From the NCBI GenBank assembly GCA_024509875.1, contig JAMPIV010016244.1, positions 186,001 to 250,000 on the forward strand: 64,000 nucleotides of DNA. The letters are read 5' to 3'. A program made the translations under genes and the position numbers. The DNA comes from Oreohelix idahoensis. Lineage: Eukaryota > Mollusca > Gastropoda > Stylommatophora > Oreohelicidae. Under the pieces are notes generated by a model. It was given only the letters and a program-made list of their open reading frames with translations, was not told where the DNA came from and made no database searches. Position 1 is the stretch's first letter; the number at the start of each line of letters is the position of its first letter. Below are positions 49,104 to 60,247 of the stretch, in pieces.

Positions 49104-50059
49104 TGTACAACTAAAGAGGAAAATATAAAAATTGATAAGTTCGATCAGGTTGGTCAGGGGTGATAAGTAGGTTGGTTGTAGTTAATTATTGTCGTTAGCT
49201 TGTCGGTGAGGGTTTTTTTTTAAATGGAGATTGCGGGGGTTATTGATTTTGGCTGGCGGGGGCGATGACTCATGTATGGGTTGGGGTGTGGTGTTGATTT
49301 TGTTTTTGTTTGGTGTTTTATATGTAGGTATTGATGAGAATATAAGGGTGAGAGAGAAAAAAACCATGTAAGTTGTCGTTAGCTGGTCAGTGGGGTTTTA
49401 ATGGAGTGTGCAGGGGGTATTGATGATGACTCATGGGTGTATGTTGGCGGGAGGAAAATAGGATGTCAAAAACCCGATAACATCTGGCACTCTTGAAATA
49501 AAGAGGAAAATATAAAAAATTGATAAATGTTATAGAGGAAGATGGCTAATGAGCGCGGTGTGGTGTGGGTGATTTTGGTTTTGTCTGGTGTTTTGTGTGT
49601 AGGTATTGATGAGAATATAGGGTGGTGAGAGGTGAAGGGGTGTAATTATTGGAGTCAACTATTCTTTTGAGGTAAAAATATGACAGGGAATTTCCATTGT
49701 TGGATGAATGTAATTACATATTTATACGGGCTCTGGTCCACGGGGTAGTTTTCTTTATTATTTATATTATATCATGAGTAATATTCTACTCACCCCAATG
49801 TCCATCTAGTGGTATGTAAGTGACTCCGCACACAGCCGTATCTGCCAACATAACAAATACTGTCAAAGGCCAGGCTGGACAATTCCAAATAGACAGTTTT
49901 ATTGAACACAACGAGGCTCCGTTGAGATATATGTCATATGCAGACTAGATTATGGCATCAACTAGACAGACCTTAGTGTCACTGTACAGTCTGCAACTGG
50001 AACAATGTCGAGGCCATTTTCATTCATTTTTAATAAAGTTCAAACACTCACGTTCTTTT
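49104..50059. other. G/T-rich, loosely repeated DNA
   Basis: Blocks such as AAAGAGGAAAATATAAAA-TTGATAA (49,112; 49,500) and GGTATTGATGAGAATATA (49,327; 49,602) recur two to three times at irregular spacing. No coding sequence recognised. 49,740-50,059 shows nothing I can name. Confidence 0.45.
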
Positions 50060-50313
50060 ACAGCTAGTTATGAAACTCGGATCGATGGTCGGGGGCAGAC
50101 TTCACGAGGAAACCATTGATCATATACGGTATAAAATTCCTGGCATAGGTGAGGTCTAATGGCATCTGCTAGAGTCTGTGTAGATAGTGCGAGATATAAA
50201 CTATCCGTATCAGCCTTGCATAACTGAAAGTCGGCTCTATCGATGACCATATCTAGAAAATCGTAATAAAATTCTAACATGTGGAGTTTTGCAAATTGGT
50301 AGACAAAAGATAC
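50060..50313 (-). pseudogene. Polinton/Maverick-type protein-primed DNA polymerase B fragment
   Basis: On the minus strand the frame reads YQFAKLHMLEFYYDFLD and then CKADTDSLYLALS, followed by QWFPREVC. DTDS is the catalytic motif C of family B polymerases, and the KLHMLEFYYDFLD run before it is typical of the protein-primed polymerases of Polinton (Maverick) transposons and related viruses. Only about 80 residues remain; a stop follows at 50,068 and the 5' side runs into a 21-bp repeat array. No integrase, protease or capsid piece was recognised nearby. Host, virus or transposon origin cannot be split on this length, but a Polinton relic is most likely. Confidence 0.75.
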
Positions 50314-50325
50314 TATCTACAATGG

Positions 50326-50575
50326 GATTTACCTTTGTAAGACTAACATTTACCTTTGTAAGACTAACATTTACCTTTTTAAGACTAACATTTACCTTAG
50401 TAAGAATAACATTTACCTTTGTAAGACTAATATTTACCTTTGTAAGACTAACATTTACCTTTGTAAGACTAACATTTACTTTTGTAAGACTAACATTTAC
50501 CTTTGTAAGACTAACATTTACCTTTGTAAGACTAATATTTACCTTTGTAAGACTAACATTTACCTATGTAAGACT
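50326..50575 (+). repeat. 21-bp minisatellite, about twelve units
   Basis: Units of TTTACCTTTGTAAGACTAAC plus A; 21 bases equals seven codons, producing an open plus-strand FTFVRLT repeat that I do not treat as a gene. Confidence 0.9.
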
Positions 50576-50707
50576 AACCTGCTACTTATTTCTGTTCACT
50601 TCATTGCATACAAGCTCAAGACACAAGAGATCAATAGTAGAAATTTATTAAAGATTCATTCTTTCGTTCCTGTGTTTGAACACCAGGGATTTAAGGTTTC
50701 CCTCTTT

Positions 50708-50959
50708 TTACACTTGCGGCATCTGGTGATAGGTTTTTTGGGCTTTCTTGCAATTACAGTCAACTTCGAAAAGGTCGCTGGTAACCTCAGTCAGGTTTTT
50801 AAAAAGGAGACTATTTATTAACATTGTAGTGTCATCACCCCAACAATAGGACACGTCTACGTGTTTTGCTTTATTTGTCAAGGTCTTGCCATAAGCCACA
50901 TTACATAGGTAAATATCTATTAACCTGTTTTTTAATTGTATTATTTTTGCAGGTGCCAA
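50708..50959 (-). CDS. Hypothetical short ORF, unidentified
   Basis: An 83-codon frame with VDVSYCWGDDTT and FEVDCNCKKAQKT. The end has a Cys-X-Cys pair, but not a recognised finger. Its N-terminal part overlaps a sequence (GGTAAATATCTATTAACCTG, 50,908-) repeated at 51,562, so at least that part is repeat DNA. It lies in the same orientation as the polymerase fragment at 50,060 and might be another scrap of that element. Likely not a functional gene. Confidence 0.2.
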   Translation of the reverse strand: MAPAKIIQLKNRLIDIYLCNVAYGKTLTNKAKHVDVSYCWGDDTTMLINSLLFKNLTEVTSDLFEVDCNCKKAQKTYHQMPQV

Positions 50960-52440
50960 TTATTTCTTTGAATATTTCTTGCATGTGTCAATTTTTTTTT
51001 CCAGTTGTCAAATATATATGCAAATATTTCTTCAAATAGTTTTTGCAGTTGTCACATATTTCAGCAAATGATTAATCCGGTTGCCAATATTTCTTGCAAC
51101 TGTCAAATACTTCTATAAATATTTCTTTAAATATTTCTTGCAGTTTTCCAAATTTTTCATTAAATATTTTTTCATTAAATATTTTTTCCTGTTCTCAGTA
51201 CTTGGCAATTCAAATAATTCTTGCAGCTGTCAAAAAGTTCTTCCAGTTGTCAAACATTTCTCGTAATTTCCAAATATTTCTTCAAATGTTTTTCCAGTTG
51301 TCAAATATATCTTCAAACATTTTTTTCAAGTTGTAAAATATTTCTTCAAATGTTTTTTTTTCTTATTGTCAAATATTTCTTTAAATGTTTTTTTTTTTCA
51401 GTTGTTAAATATTTCTTCAAATGTTTTTTGTTTCCAGTTATCAAACGGTTATCTACTTTTTTGTCCAGCAATTTTCAAACTTTAGTGAAAACTTTTCTTC
51501 CAATCAGCAAAGATGGGCCCAAAATTTTTGCCCAGTCCTGCGCAAATGTTACAACCTGTAGGTAAATATCTTTTAACCTGTTTTTAATTTTGTTATTTTT
51601 ACAGGTGCCAAATATTTATGCAAACGTTTTTTCCAGTTGTCAAATATTTATATTTTTAAGTTGTAAAATATTTCTTCAAATGATTGTTCCAGTTGTCAAA
51701 TATTTCTTCAAATGTTTTTTGCAGGTGCCAAATATTTCTTTGAATATTTCTTGCATGTGTCAAATGTTTCTTACAGTTGTCAAATATTTCTTACAGTTGT
51801 CAAAAACTTCTTACAGTTGTCATAAATATTTATGCAAATGTTTTTCCAGTTGCAGCAATAGTGAATGCAGTCAGCGACCCATAGCTGTACTGCTTGCATC
51901 AGGACCAGCAAACCAGAGCTGGTCAAGACCGCACTCCACCTCCACATGGTGGTGCTGGAAACAGCCTGCAGCAGTGCAGTCTGGCTAAGCGAGTGCGGAT
52001 TGCAATGGGAAGGCAAACCCGGTCCCTAAAAAATGCCGTGCTGAAGTTGGATGTGTCGACCGAAAGGTGCAGATATCACAGCTTAGGCGTAAACAGACAC
52101 AACGCAACCACCGTCCTTTTCAGGGCAAACGAGGAAGAAGAAGAAATATTTCTGCAAATGTTTTTTTCCAGTTGTCAAATATTTCTGCAAAGGTTTTTTC
52201 CAGTTGTCAAATATTTCTTCAAACGTTTTTTGCAGGTGTCAACTATTTCTTTGAATATTTCTTGCATGTGTCAGATGTTTCGTACAGTTGTCAAATATTT
52301 CTAACAGTTGTCAAATATTTCTTACAGTTGTCAAACGTTTTTCCAGTTGTCAAATATTTCTGCAAATGTTTTTCCAGTTGTTAAATATTTCTGCAAATGT
52401 GATTTCCAGTTGTCAAATATTTCTTCAAATGTTACATATT
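50960..52440 (+). repeat. Degenerate minisatellite, about 30-36-bp units, interrupted by a SINE
   Basis: Repeats of TTGTCAAATATTTCTTCAAA followed by TGTTTTTTCCAG, some forty units with variable spacing. A higher-order copy is visible: GGTAAATATCT-TTAACCTG, TTATTTTT-CAGGTGCCAA at 50,906 recurs at 51,560, about 653 bases later. The SINE at 51,852-52,144 split it. Confidence 0.85.
51852..52144 (+). mobile_element. (GAA)-tailed SINE, second copy
   Basis: Same family as 29,358-29,663. It landed in the minisatellite; AAATATTT-TGCAAATGTTTTT occurs on both sides, but since the target is itself repetitive the duplication length cannot be fixed. The 5' end lacks about 14 bases compared with the first copy. 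Confidence 0.85.
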
Positions 52441-52612
52441 ATTCCAATTATTGCATTGTATACTACTGATACATGTTGTTACACTGTTACATGTTTTTGA
52501 CTGTTAAATGTGTTCCCACTTTTGTGTGGTATACCACTGTTACATATTATTCCACTTTTACATGTTATTCCACTGTTACATGTTATTCCACTGTTACATG
52601 TTTAGTCACATG
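52441..52612 (+). repeat. 18-bp degenerate repeat
   Basis: TTACATGTTATTCCACTG recurs about eight times with changes; adjoins the previous array but has a different unit. Confidence 0.75.
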
Positions 52613-53260
52613 CTCTGTGACTCTTATTGCCACATTGTAAAATTAATGCCTCTCTATATTAATATTACTGTGAGTTTAACAAAAAAACTGATATAATTAT
52701 TACAAAATAATCAGTGATTTTTAAGGTAAAGGGAATGAAAATATGATATTTCAATCTGACAAGGTTAAATACATGATGTACATTTTAACCACACAATCCA
52801 TTGTCAGGAACAACTGTATAAAACAGTAGAGTAAAGAAAGTGATCTAAATGCATTAAAAAAAAATTAATTGATCACTGGTGTCACTGTGGTAAAAACCAG
52901 ATCAGAAATATTACAAGAACATAAATTCAGGTGGAAGAAATATTAATGAATATAGTTCTAGATGGAGAGAACCACATTTTTTGTAGCAAACAGATATGCT
53001 TCTATTTTAACTGTACTACCAGTGTGTTATATCATGTCAAATTATTTGGCAAAACTTTAATGATTTTCGTTTTCTTCAGATTGAAGAAATTGTAAAAAAT
53101 AATTAAATACTTATCATGTGAATATAATCCAGTAATTCTACAGCCAAAATGAGGAAGTAAGTTTATGTTACACAATAAAGTAAATTTGCAGATATCAAAG
53201 TACGGCCATGTTTAAAACTGAAGCAGTTTGTCTCACATGTGTACAGTGTTTTGTTTCCAG
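52613..53260. other. AT-rich DNA, possible intron
   Basis: No features seen until the pyrimidine-rich acceptor TTTTGTTTCCAG at 53,249-53,260. Confidence 0.3.
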
Positions 53261-53375
53261 GGACACACAGTAAAGAAAGAGATAAAAGATGAGAAGGAAG
53301 GTCATGGTTCTGCTGGATGGGTGAATGAGAGGATCTGTTCTACATCTGCATGTCCTACTGGGGACAGTTTACTTG
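53261..53375 (+). CDS. Candidate internal host exon
   Basis: Between a strong acceptor (TTTTGTTTCCAG, to 53,260) and a good donor (TTG/GTAAGA at 53,375/53,376) lie 115 bases open in one frame: GHTVKKEIKDEKEGHGSAG, then WVNERICSTSACPTGDSLL. Entering in phase 0 it leaves in phase 1. The VKKEIKDE acidic-basic run resembles linkers upstream of zinc-finger exons, and the zinc-finger exon at 10,970 also uses a phase-1 junction, but it lies far upstream, so they are not one gene in this order. Function unknown. Confidence 0.4.
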
Positions 53376-53478
53376 GTAAGACCAGTTCCACATCTGCATG
53401 TCCTACTGGGGACAGTTTACTTGGTAAGACCAGTTCCACATCTGCATGTCCTACTGGGGACAGTTTACTTGGTAATGC
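53343..53478 (+). repeat. 48-bp triplication carrying a splice donor
   Basis: Three units starting at 53,343, 53,391 and 53,439 (16 codons: SSTSACPTGDSLLGKT). Each holds CTTG/GTAA, so potential donors are at 53,376, 53,424 and 53,472; the last reads GTAATG and is weaker. Confidence 0.9.
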
Positions 53479-53793
53479 ATCACTCCTTTTCAAAAGAAAT
53501 GTAATCTGCTCTCAGAGTTTTGTCATTTCAAACAAATGCATTACAGCATAATTATTACAAGTACACAATTATGTAAGAAAACTTGCCACAAATATACAAA
53601 TTTTGTAATTTCTGGACTGTTTGGATGTTTGCTTTTTTTCTTCAAACTTTTGTGTAAGTTATCAGCGAGAGCAAGACAAAGCCTTTATGGACCTCACATA
53701 GGCATTACACCAGGTTGGCAGAGATGGACTCTTCAAACCTGTCCTGAAAGTAGGCTGCCCCCTGAATTGCTGGAAATGATAGATAAAGTCATT
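53479..53793. other. Unrecognised spacer
   Basis: No recognised feature. Confidence 0.3.
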
Positions 53794-55440
53794 CAAAGAG
53801 ACAAGTTGGAAAGGCATAGAGAGGAAGAGACTGATCACAGGAGAAAAGGTGTTGTCCTCAGGACATGAGGAAGAAAGTTGTGACCAAATGAAGGGGTGAC
53901 TGTAATGCTGCCTAGGGAAGCTCAGAATGCATTTATAGAATGAGAAGCAATGAGACCCCAAATTACAACAACAACATTCAACACAGCCAAAAGGAAAATA
54001 AAGATAAACATCCAGTGTTATGCACCATCAATGATAAAGAAGAATCTTCCGTGAACGAAGAATTTTACAATAGACTTCAAAATATCTTAGATAAAAATAG
54101 AAATCACAATTTTGATGGCTGACATGAATGCAAACATAGGTACAAACAACATCAGCTTTGAAGAAATCATGGGAAAACATTGGCTAGGAATAATGAATGA
54201 AAATGTGGGACTATTTACAAACTTCTGTCCTTCAAAACAACTTGCTGTAGGAGGAAGCATGTTTCCACACAAAAGAATACACATAGCAACATTAATATTA
54301 CCAGACCATAGAACAGAAAATCAGATTGATCATATGCATATTCATAAACAAGAACTTTAGGTCATCATTGTGTGATGTAATGATATATAGAGGAACAGGT
54401 GTTGCTATAGATCACCATCTTCTGATATAAAAAATAATGATGAAACTCAAGAGAAACACAACAAAATAGAGCATTAGATAACTGTTTAATGTAGGACATC
54501 TAAGAAATCAAGAAACAAGAGATAAATTTACAGACAATATCATACAAGTACCAAGTGCTCCAACAGGCTGGAAAATGTAGGGAATATTGAAGATCACTGG
54601 CAGCAAATCAAAATTATATGGAATGAGAAGTGAAGAAATATTATGAAAAAGAGAATACCAGCACAAAGCATGGATAACAACAGAAACCATAGATAAAAAA
54701 GGACATAAAAAAAGCCAATTTAAACAGAAGTAAAATCACAAGTTCCAAAGCCAAAGCTCAAGAAGTGTGCACAGAAGCAAGAAGAAACATATTGAGGAGT
54801 TGGCAAGAGAGGCAGAGGACTGCGGCAAAATAAAATTTGAGAGACCTGTATAACAGCACAAAAAAAGCTAACAGGTTGTACAAGCAAGCACATGGCCTCA
54901 TTAAAGACAAGAATGGAAAATTTTGTAGCAATATACAAATGCAAATGAAGAGGTGAACAGAACATTTTGGCGTCCTTCTCAATAGACCAGCTACATAAAA
55001 TCCCCCAGACATCCAGCCAGTAGAAGAAGAGCTAAAAATTAACTGTGAAAGACCAATGAGGGAGATGCATCAGGTCCAGATGGCATTCTAGCAGATATTG
55101 GCACCTCGACAGAGATATTAAACAAACTACTTTGGAAAGTCTAGGAGAGAGAAGAAATACCAGCAGAATGGAAGGAAAGTTATCTGGTTAAGTTGCCTAA
55201 GAAGGGAAATTTACAAGAATGTACAAATTACAGAGGAATAATGTTACTATTAGTGCCAGGAATAACATATCAGACAGTATTGTGCTAGAGAGATTAAAAG
55301 AGGCCATAGACCGACAACTGGGAGAAAAACAAGGTTATCAACAAAACAGATCCTGTACAGACCAGATAGCCACACTGAGAATAATAGTTTAACAAATCCT
55401 GGAATGGAATTCACCTCTATATACTGGATTTTTGAATCAT
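53794..55440 (+). mobile_element. RTE-like LINE family B, old diverged copy
   Basis: Colinear with 42,045-43,790 of the longest copy, from the endonuclease (CETKWKG onward; ADMNANIGTNN at 54,116) to the RT region (LPKKGNLQECTNYRGI at 55,190; DQIATLRI at 55,360). Many stops and frameshifts; divergence is clearly higher than for the 19-kb and 62-kb copies, so it is an older insertion. Confidence 0.8.
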
Positions 55441-55474
55441 ATAGATGCATACAATCACTTCAGAAATTGATAGG

Positions 55475-56397
55475 TGTCAGAATGACTGTTTGGTGGATGT
55501 GGCGTGTGTAGTGATGATCAATACTAGGGATATGAATGAACACGAACGCCACTGGTTACAGCTTCATGACATTTATTTAACGATTCACATACGGGTCCTG
55601 GATATCAAATATATCAGCAAGCATACGAACATCACACCCAGGCTGACAATGCCTGTAGGAAATAACTGTCATGACAATAACTAGGGACTGGCCTCCCTGA
55701 AGTGCACAAACAGTACACTGAATACTTATTTGTGCGGTATACCCTCCTTGCACAAATACAACACCATCCAGGTGTATATATCACTTATCAGTGATTGGCG
55801 GCATAATCCTCGCCATAGATTCATATAATCTCCTCCCAGGTGGGCCAAAACACTTTGCCTGTATTTATTCCAAAAACCAGCTACCAGGCAGGAAACGCGT
55901 CGCCTTCCTTCACGGTAGCTTCTGGGGCGGACACTGCAACGCCCTATACTGTTCTCCATGATCAGGAATACTCCAAGGCGGGAAAAGCATCGCCTATGAC
56001 ATAACCATTATGTCTACATCATACTTATTAACAAAGTTCCTCCTGGAACACTCTTAGGCGGAAAAACCGTCGCCTGTATGATAATGCACCTATCACATCA
56101 CTAATACAATAATTCCATATATGAATAATACATTCACAACTACGAGCTTACAGCTCAGCTTCCAAAATACAGACTCGAGCGCTTAGCTTGGCTGTCGAAC
56201 ACAGAATCCCCTAGTCACACTAGACTTGTGTTCACTACATGCTTTCTACCACGCATGTACAAGTCACCCCATGTTGACATAAAGTCAGACATGAACTCAC
56301 TACTTGAGTTTACACTTAACCAAGTGTTAACAACAGTTCAGTGACTTTTAACACCAACCACTATCATCATTCATACTCATGAGAATGTTCTGTGACA
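55475..56397 (-). mobile_element. LTR (3' LTR of a minus-strand Gypsy-type element)
   Basis: The ends are TGTCA (55,475) and TGACA (to 56,397), the inverted TG...CA ends of an LTR, 923 bp apart. Read on the minus strand it starts right after a polypurine tract (56,412-56,398), has an AATAAA near 55,583, and holds three copies of a motif with paired GGCGG and CGCC (about 55,883; 55,973; 56,054) in its first half, where U3 enhancers sit. A gag relic of the same orientation lies to its right. The pol region that should separate them is missing. Confidence 0.6.
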
Positions 56398-56412
56398 TCC
56401 ACCCCCCTCTCC
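56398..56412 (-). promoter_or_regulatory. Polypurine tract
   Basis: The minus strand reads GGAGAGGGGGGTGGA immediately before the LTR start TGTCACAG. This is the second-strand primer site expected at the 3' LTR of a Gypsy element. Confidence 0.6.
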
Positions 56413-56903
56413 AGATGGAAAACGAAGTTTTGCACCGAAGAGTACAAGCCACAGAACCCCTCATGTACCAACACATTGTTGGATGCAAACATACGGTCTT
56501 ACTGAAACAGTTGTCATATTACTGTGATTGGAACATTTACCCAATAAACGATGGGTGAGTCACACTCTAACCCATACCACAGTTCTCCAAACTACCTCTC
56601 ACATGGAGCAAATGCTACAACCTACTGTCATACCATTCCAACAAATTTGAACAAAATTATGTAGCTGCATAGAATTACATGCCAGTTCTACAAAATTTCC
56701 CATAGTCAGTTATGACTGAAGGGGCTATTATTCTACAAAATATGCTGGTGTTTTGTCTACACCTGACACTCATAATAGCATAAGCTAGTCATCAGCTATG
56801 CCTTCATCAGAATTACATTACTGAAAACAAAATAATTACCATTACATTGTCACAGCAAGTGTTACAAAAAATATTACATCTCACTGTCAAAGATGGAAGT
56901 CTT
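56413..56903. other. Internal non-coding part of the deleted Gypsy element
   Basis: No pol motifs seen where protease, RT and integrase would be expected; the internal region has been lost or this is a non-autonomous form. Confidence 0.4.
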
Positions 56904-57388
56904 TTACTCAGCAATAACTGATTCTCCCATCAGTTGTGCAACATATTGCGATTTGTCTACCTTATGAGTTTTGCATGAAAGCTCTAATCTATTCAGGTAG
57001 AACGTTATTTCATCACAGGTAGCGTTGAAAGCAGGTAATTTGACCTTATAAGTACCAGCATTTATCTTACTAGAAGATGCTTGATTATTTGAATCATTCT
57101 GTGAATTACCCATATTCACCAACTTTATTTTTTCCAACTCTAAAAGCTAACATTTTTTCCTCATGTTCCATTTTCTGTTTGTCAGCTTCTCTGTTGTCTG
57201 ATTTCTTTTGTTCAGCTTCAGCCTCTCTTTCTAATCTCTTTTGTTCAGCCTCTCTGTCCAATTGCATTTCCATTTTTTTTCTTCAGCCTTCTTTGCCTTG
57301 GCATATTGAGCAAGTACAAATTCTTCTAATTTTCTTCAGTTTTGCCAAGGGCTTCCCCTTGCTCAATAAAATAGTCCAGGGTAGACAT
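56904..57388 (-). pseudogene. Gypsy-type gag N-terminal relic
   Basis: From ATG at 57,388 the minus strand reads MSTLDYFIEQGEAL, then in shifted frames a very charged coiled-coil run (DREAEQKRLEREAEAEQKK) and, at 57,137-56,904, YKVKLPAFNATCDEI followed by FYLNRLEL, ending GESVIAE-stop. The basic and glutamate-rich leader followed by KLP-F-----DEI--YL-R-E is the layout of Gypsy gag proteins, which build the particle. At least three frame changes. Truncated well before a nucleocapsid knuckle. Confidence 0.55.
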
Positions 57389-58080
57389 TATGTCTAATAG
57401 TATGATATAACACCTTGTATAAATATTTATCCACTGAATAACTCCCTTTGTATAAGTCACACTGTCCCAACTTAGTGGGTGACAAGTCTTTATACCAGAA
57501 CTTGTATAATTACCTTACTTGTCACTAATATAATTACTCAATTGTATACATAATGTGCATAATAATATTGACAGTGTATAATAGAATATACGGTACACAC
57601 AAATATAACAGGGACAAGACATAAATCACAAATGAAAACATTCGCAGAAATCAAAAGAACAAAAAAGCAGAAATAAAAGAGAATGTTACAAAAAAATGTA
57701 ATGTCAACTGCGAATAATACGATGAAACAATGACAACACAGTGTATAAACAAAAAGGTGTATAGAAATAAATGATAGGAAAGGGAAGGAAGACAAATACA
57801 AACCAAAACAACTCAAAACTAAAGAACGGAGAAAAATATACGAAAACGCTACTAATACATCTCATCACAGCTAAACAAAAAATAGCAACAAAAGTCGCTA
57901 ACGATTTCCACTGAGGGAAATTTGCAATGGTCCCTAAAGAACGCTCACAGTAGGCCCTCGGTTAAGTGGGATGTACCCTACTGGATTAACCGCCCAACCG
58001 AACACGCTGACATATCAATACAAATATAACATATAAACACCAAAAAACATGTATCATGAAAGAAAATATAGTGTATAATG
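57389..58080. other. Unrecognised spacer, possible leader of the Gypsy relic
   Basis: No primer-binding site or gene recognised. AGTAGGCCCTCGGTTAAGTG (57,949-) is a locally GC-richer patch of unknown meaning. Confidence 0.3.
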
Positions 58081-58295
58081 TTCTTCTTCTTCTTCTTCCT
58101 CGTTCGCCCTGAAAAGGACGGTGGTTGCGTTGTGTCTGTTTACGCCTAAGCTGTGATATCTGCACCTTTCGGTCGACACATCCGACTTCAGCACGGCATT
58201 TTTTAGGGACCGGGTTTGCCTTCCCATTGCGATCCGCACTCGCTCAGCCAGACTGCACTGCTGCAGACTGTTTCCAGGACCACCACGTGGAGGAA
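58081..58295 (-). mobile_element. (GAA)-tailed SINE, third copy, 5'-truncated
   Basis: Starts with the reversed tail TTCTTCTTCTTC at 58,081 and follows the 29-kb copy for about 215 bases, ending around CCACGTGGAGG. The 5' third is absent. Confidence 0.85.
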
Positions 58296-58329
58296 GTACT
58301 GTTTATAATAGTGTTGATGTGCAAACTTT

Positions 58330-59640
58330 CTTATTACATACGCCACACAGGCTAATCACTGTAGAGGTAGGAGTTTGGCTACTACTGTAGAAGTGTAGGT
58401 GGTTATTCGATAATACCATGCCATTCATACCACACTCAGAAGTCATGAAGCGTAGATAACGACTGTTGACGTTTCAGACAATTTATTATAGGCAACAGTA
58501 ACATATGCTTTATCGGACGATTACACTGTCATGTAAGCACATATAATCATGTAGATAGCATCAATTCATAATATTCAACATCATGGAGACTTTGCATGTA
58601 AACCTTGGCTGCAACAAATAAGCCGCACAACTGGCGCGCTTTAAATGACTACTGTTCTTGGTTCCTCCTGACCAAGCAGGTCATGTAGATCTAAGCTACA
58701 AAATCAGCCGCACGAAGGGCGGACTATTTCAAAATATCTAAACTCAGTCTCTTCCATGTAATATCTCTCCGTACTCAGAGAAAGCCACCTTAGCAATTAA
58801 GTTCTTGACTACACATGAGCCGTACAAGCAGCGAGGTTTTCAAAATGGCTAACATCAGTCTCTCCTATTTAATATATCTCCTCACTCGGAGAAAGCCATC
58901 TTAATAATGTTCTTGACTTCTCGTGACCAGACAGGTCATGTAGATCTAAGCTACAAAGGAATAAGCCGTACAAGCGGCAAGGTTTTCAACAATCTCTAAC
59001 ACCAGTCTCCTCTACTCAGTACATCTCCTCACTAGGAAAAAGCCATCTTAATAACGTTCTTGACTACAAGATAAGATTCAAAAGTCTCTTTACCTGACTG
59101 CAGTCAGAAATAAATCACAACACGTTTTTCACTTCCATGGCTATACAGACACCAGCCAGAATTATAACAGGGGAAAACTTAAATAACTTTTAACACCTAA
59201 AAGGCTCCATTCCCCAAAAATATAGACAGAGACGAGCGCTGACTTCTTGTCCGCTCGGAGACTTCACATCGACTACCGGAAAATCAATCTTCAATTCCCG
59301 CGCATGCGTAAGCCCTAAGTAGAGATAGCCATGAAACAACCGTTCCGCGAACACAGAGCAAGACCGCTCCATATATGGCCAGCTGTGTGATCGATATCAA
59401 AATAGAGCTAGCCACGGAACAACCGTTCCGCGAACACAGAGCAAGACCGCTCCATATATGGCCAGCTGTATGAACGATATCCTAATATAGACATACAGAA
59501 TAATGGACACTGTCCAGACAAGGGAGATAACAGATAAATCTCACCCTGAACTAAAAAATATATAATTAATGGTTTCCCTTAGATCACAGAATAAAAAGTA
59601 CATATATTCCTATCAGTAACAGCATAGTAGTACCAGACGG
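58330..59640 (-). mobile_element. LTR-like block with nested U3-style repeats (tentative)
   Basis: Minus orientation: AATAAA near 58,480, CCATATATGG boxes at 59,370 and 59,453, and two repeat layers. One is an 83-bp direct repeat (AACAACCGTTCCGCG... at 59,335 and 59,418); the other has units of 147, 108 and 147 bases, each opened by GTTCTTG (58,654; 58,801; 58,909; next at 59,056). TATA, then repeats and AATAAA in one direction fits an LTR promoter region. Ends were not found, and it is not the same family as the LTR at 55,475. Confidence 0.4.
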
Positions 59641-60247
59641 CGGAGCAAGCAAAGACATCAACAACAGAATGAACAAAGCAAGAACAGCCTTTTTTAGTCT
59701 AAACAACATCTGGAAGTCCTCTCAGTAAAGCACAAGCACGAAATTAGGATTATATCAGAGCTGTGTGCTTTCTGTGCTTCTCCATGGCGCGGAGAGCTGG
59801 AGAGTTACAGAGAAGGAAATGTCAAAATTGTCCTCTTTTCACACAACATGCCTAAGAAAAATTCTACGAATCTTTTGGCCGAATACCATCACCAACCAAG
59901 ATCTGCTTTCTTGGAGCAAGCAAGAGGACATGCACACCATCATAGCTGGCAGACGCTGGAGCTAGGTTGGCCATGTCCTCAGAAGAGACCCTGATGCCAT
60001 CACAAGAACAGCTATGCTATGGACCCCTGAAGGAAAATGAAAGAGAGGCCGACCAAAAAACAACTTGGCGGAGGACTGTGGAGGCTGAGATGCAAAGAAT
60101 GAACCAGAGTTGGGGCACTGTACGAAGGATGGCCGCCGACCGAGCAAAGTAGAATCAATTTGTTGTTGCCCTACAAGACGCCACCAGGCGTAATGGCCAC
60201 TGACTGCTTTGACAGTCGGTGGCTAAGGATCAAAGAAGAAGAATAGT
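59641..60247 (+). mobile_element. RTE-like LINE family D, 3' fragment
   Basis: Plus-strand partner of 60-660. The open part (59,765-59,965) reads SVLLHGAESWRVTEKEMS and TTCLRKILRIFWPNTITNQDLL, with a stop early in the NNIW-SSQ-stop run at 59,728 and a frameshift at about 59,965, where RRW-W-GHVL continues in another frame. It ends with GGATCAAAGAAGAAGAATAG. Confidence 0.8.

Noticed and set aside
50326..50575. Regular short repeats resembling a CRISPR array
   Set aside because: The 21-base units abut with no unique spacers; it is a minisatellite in eukaryotic DNA.
57077..57397. Ser/Phe-rich plus-strand ORF
   Set aside because: It is the antisense shadow of the Gypsy gag coiled-coil region.
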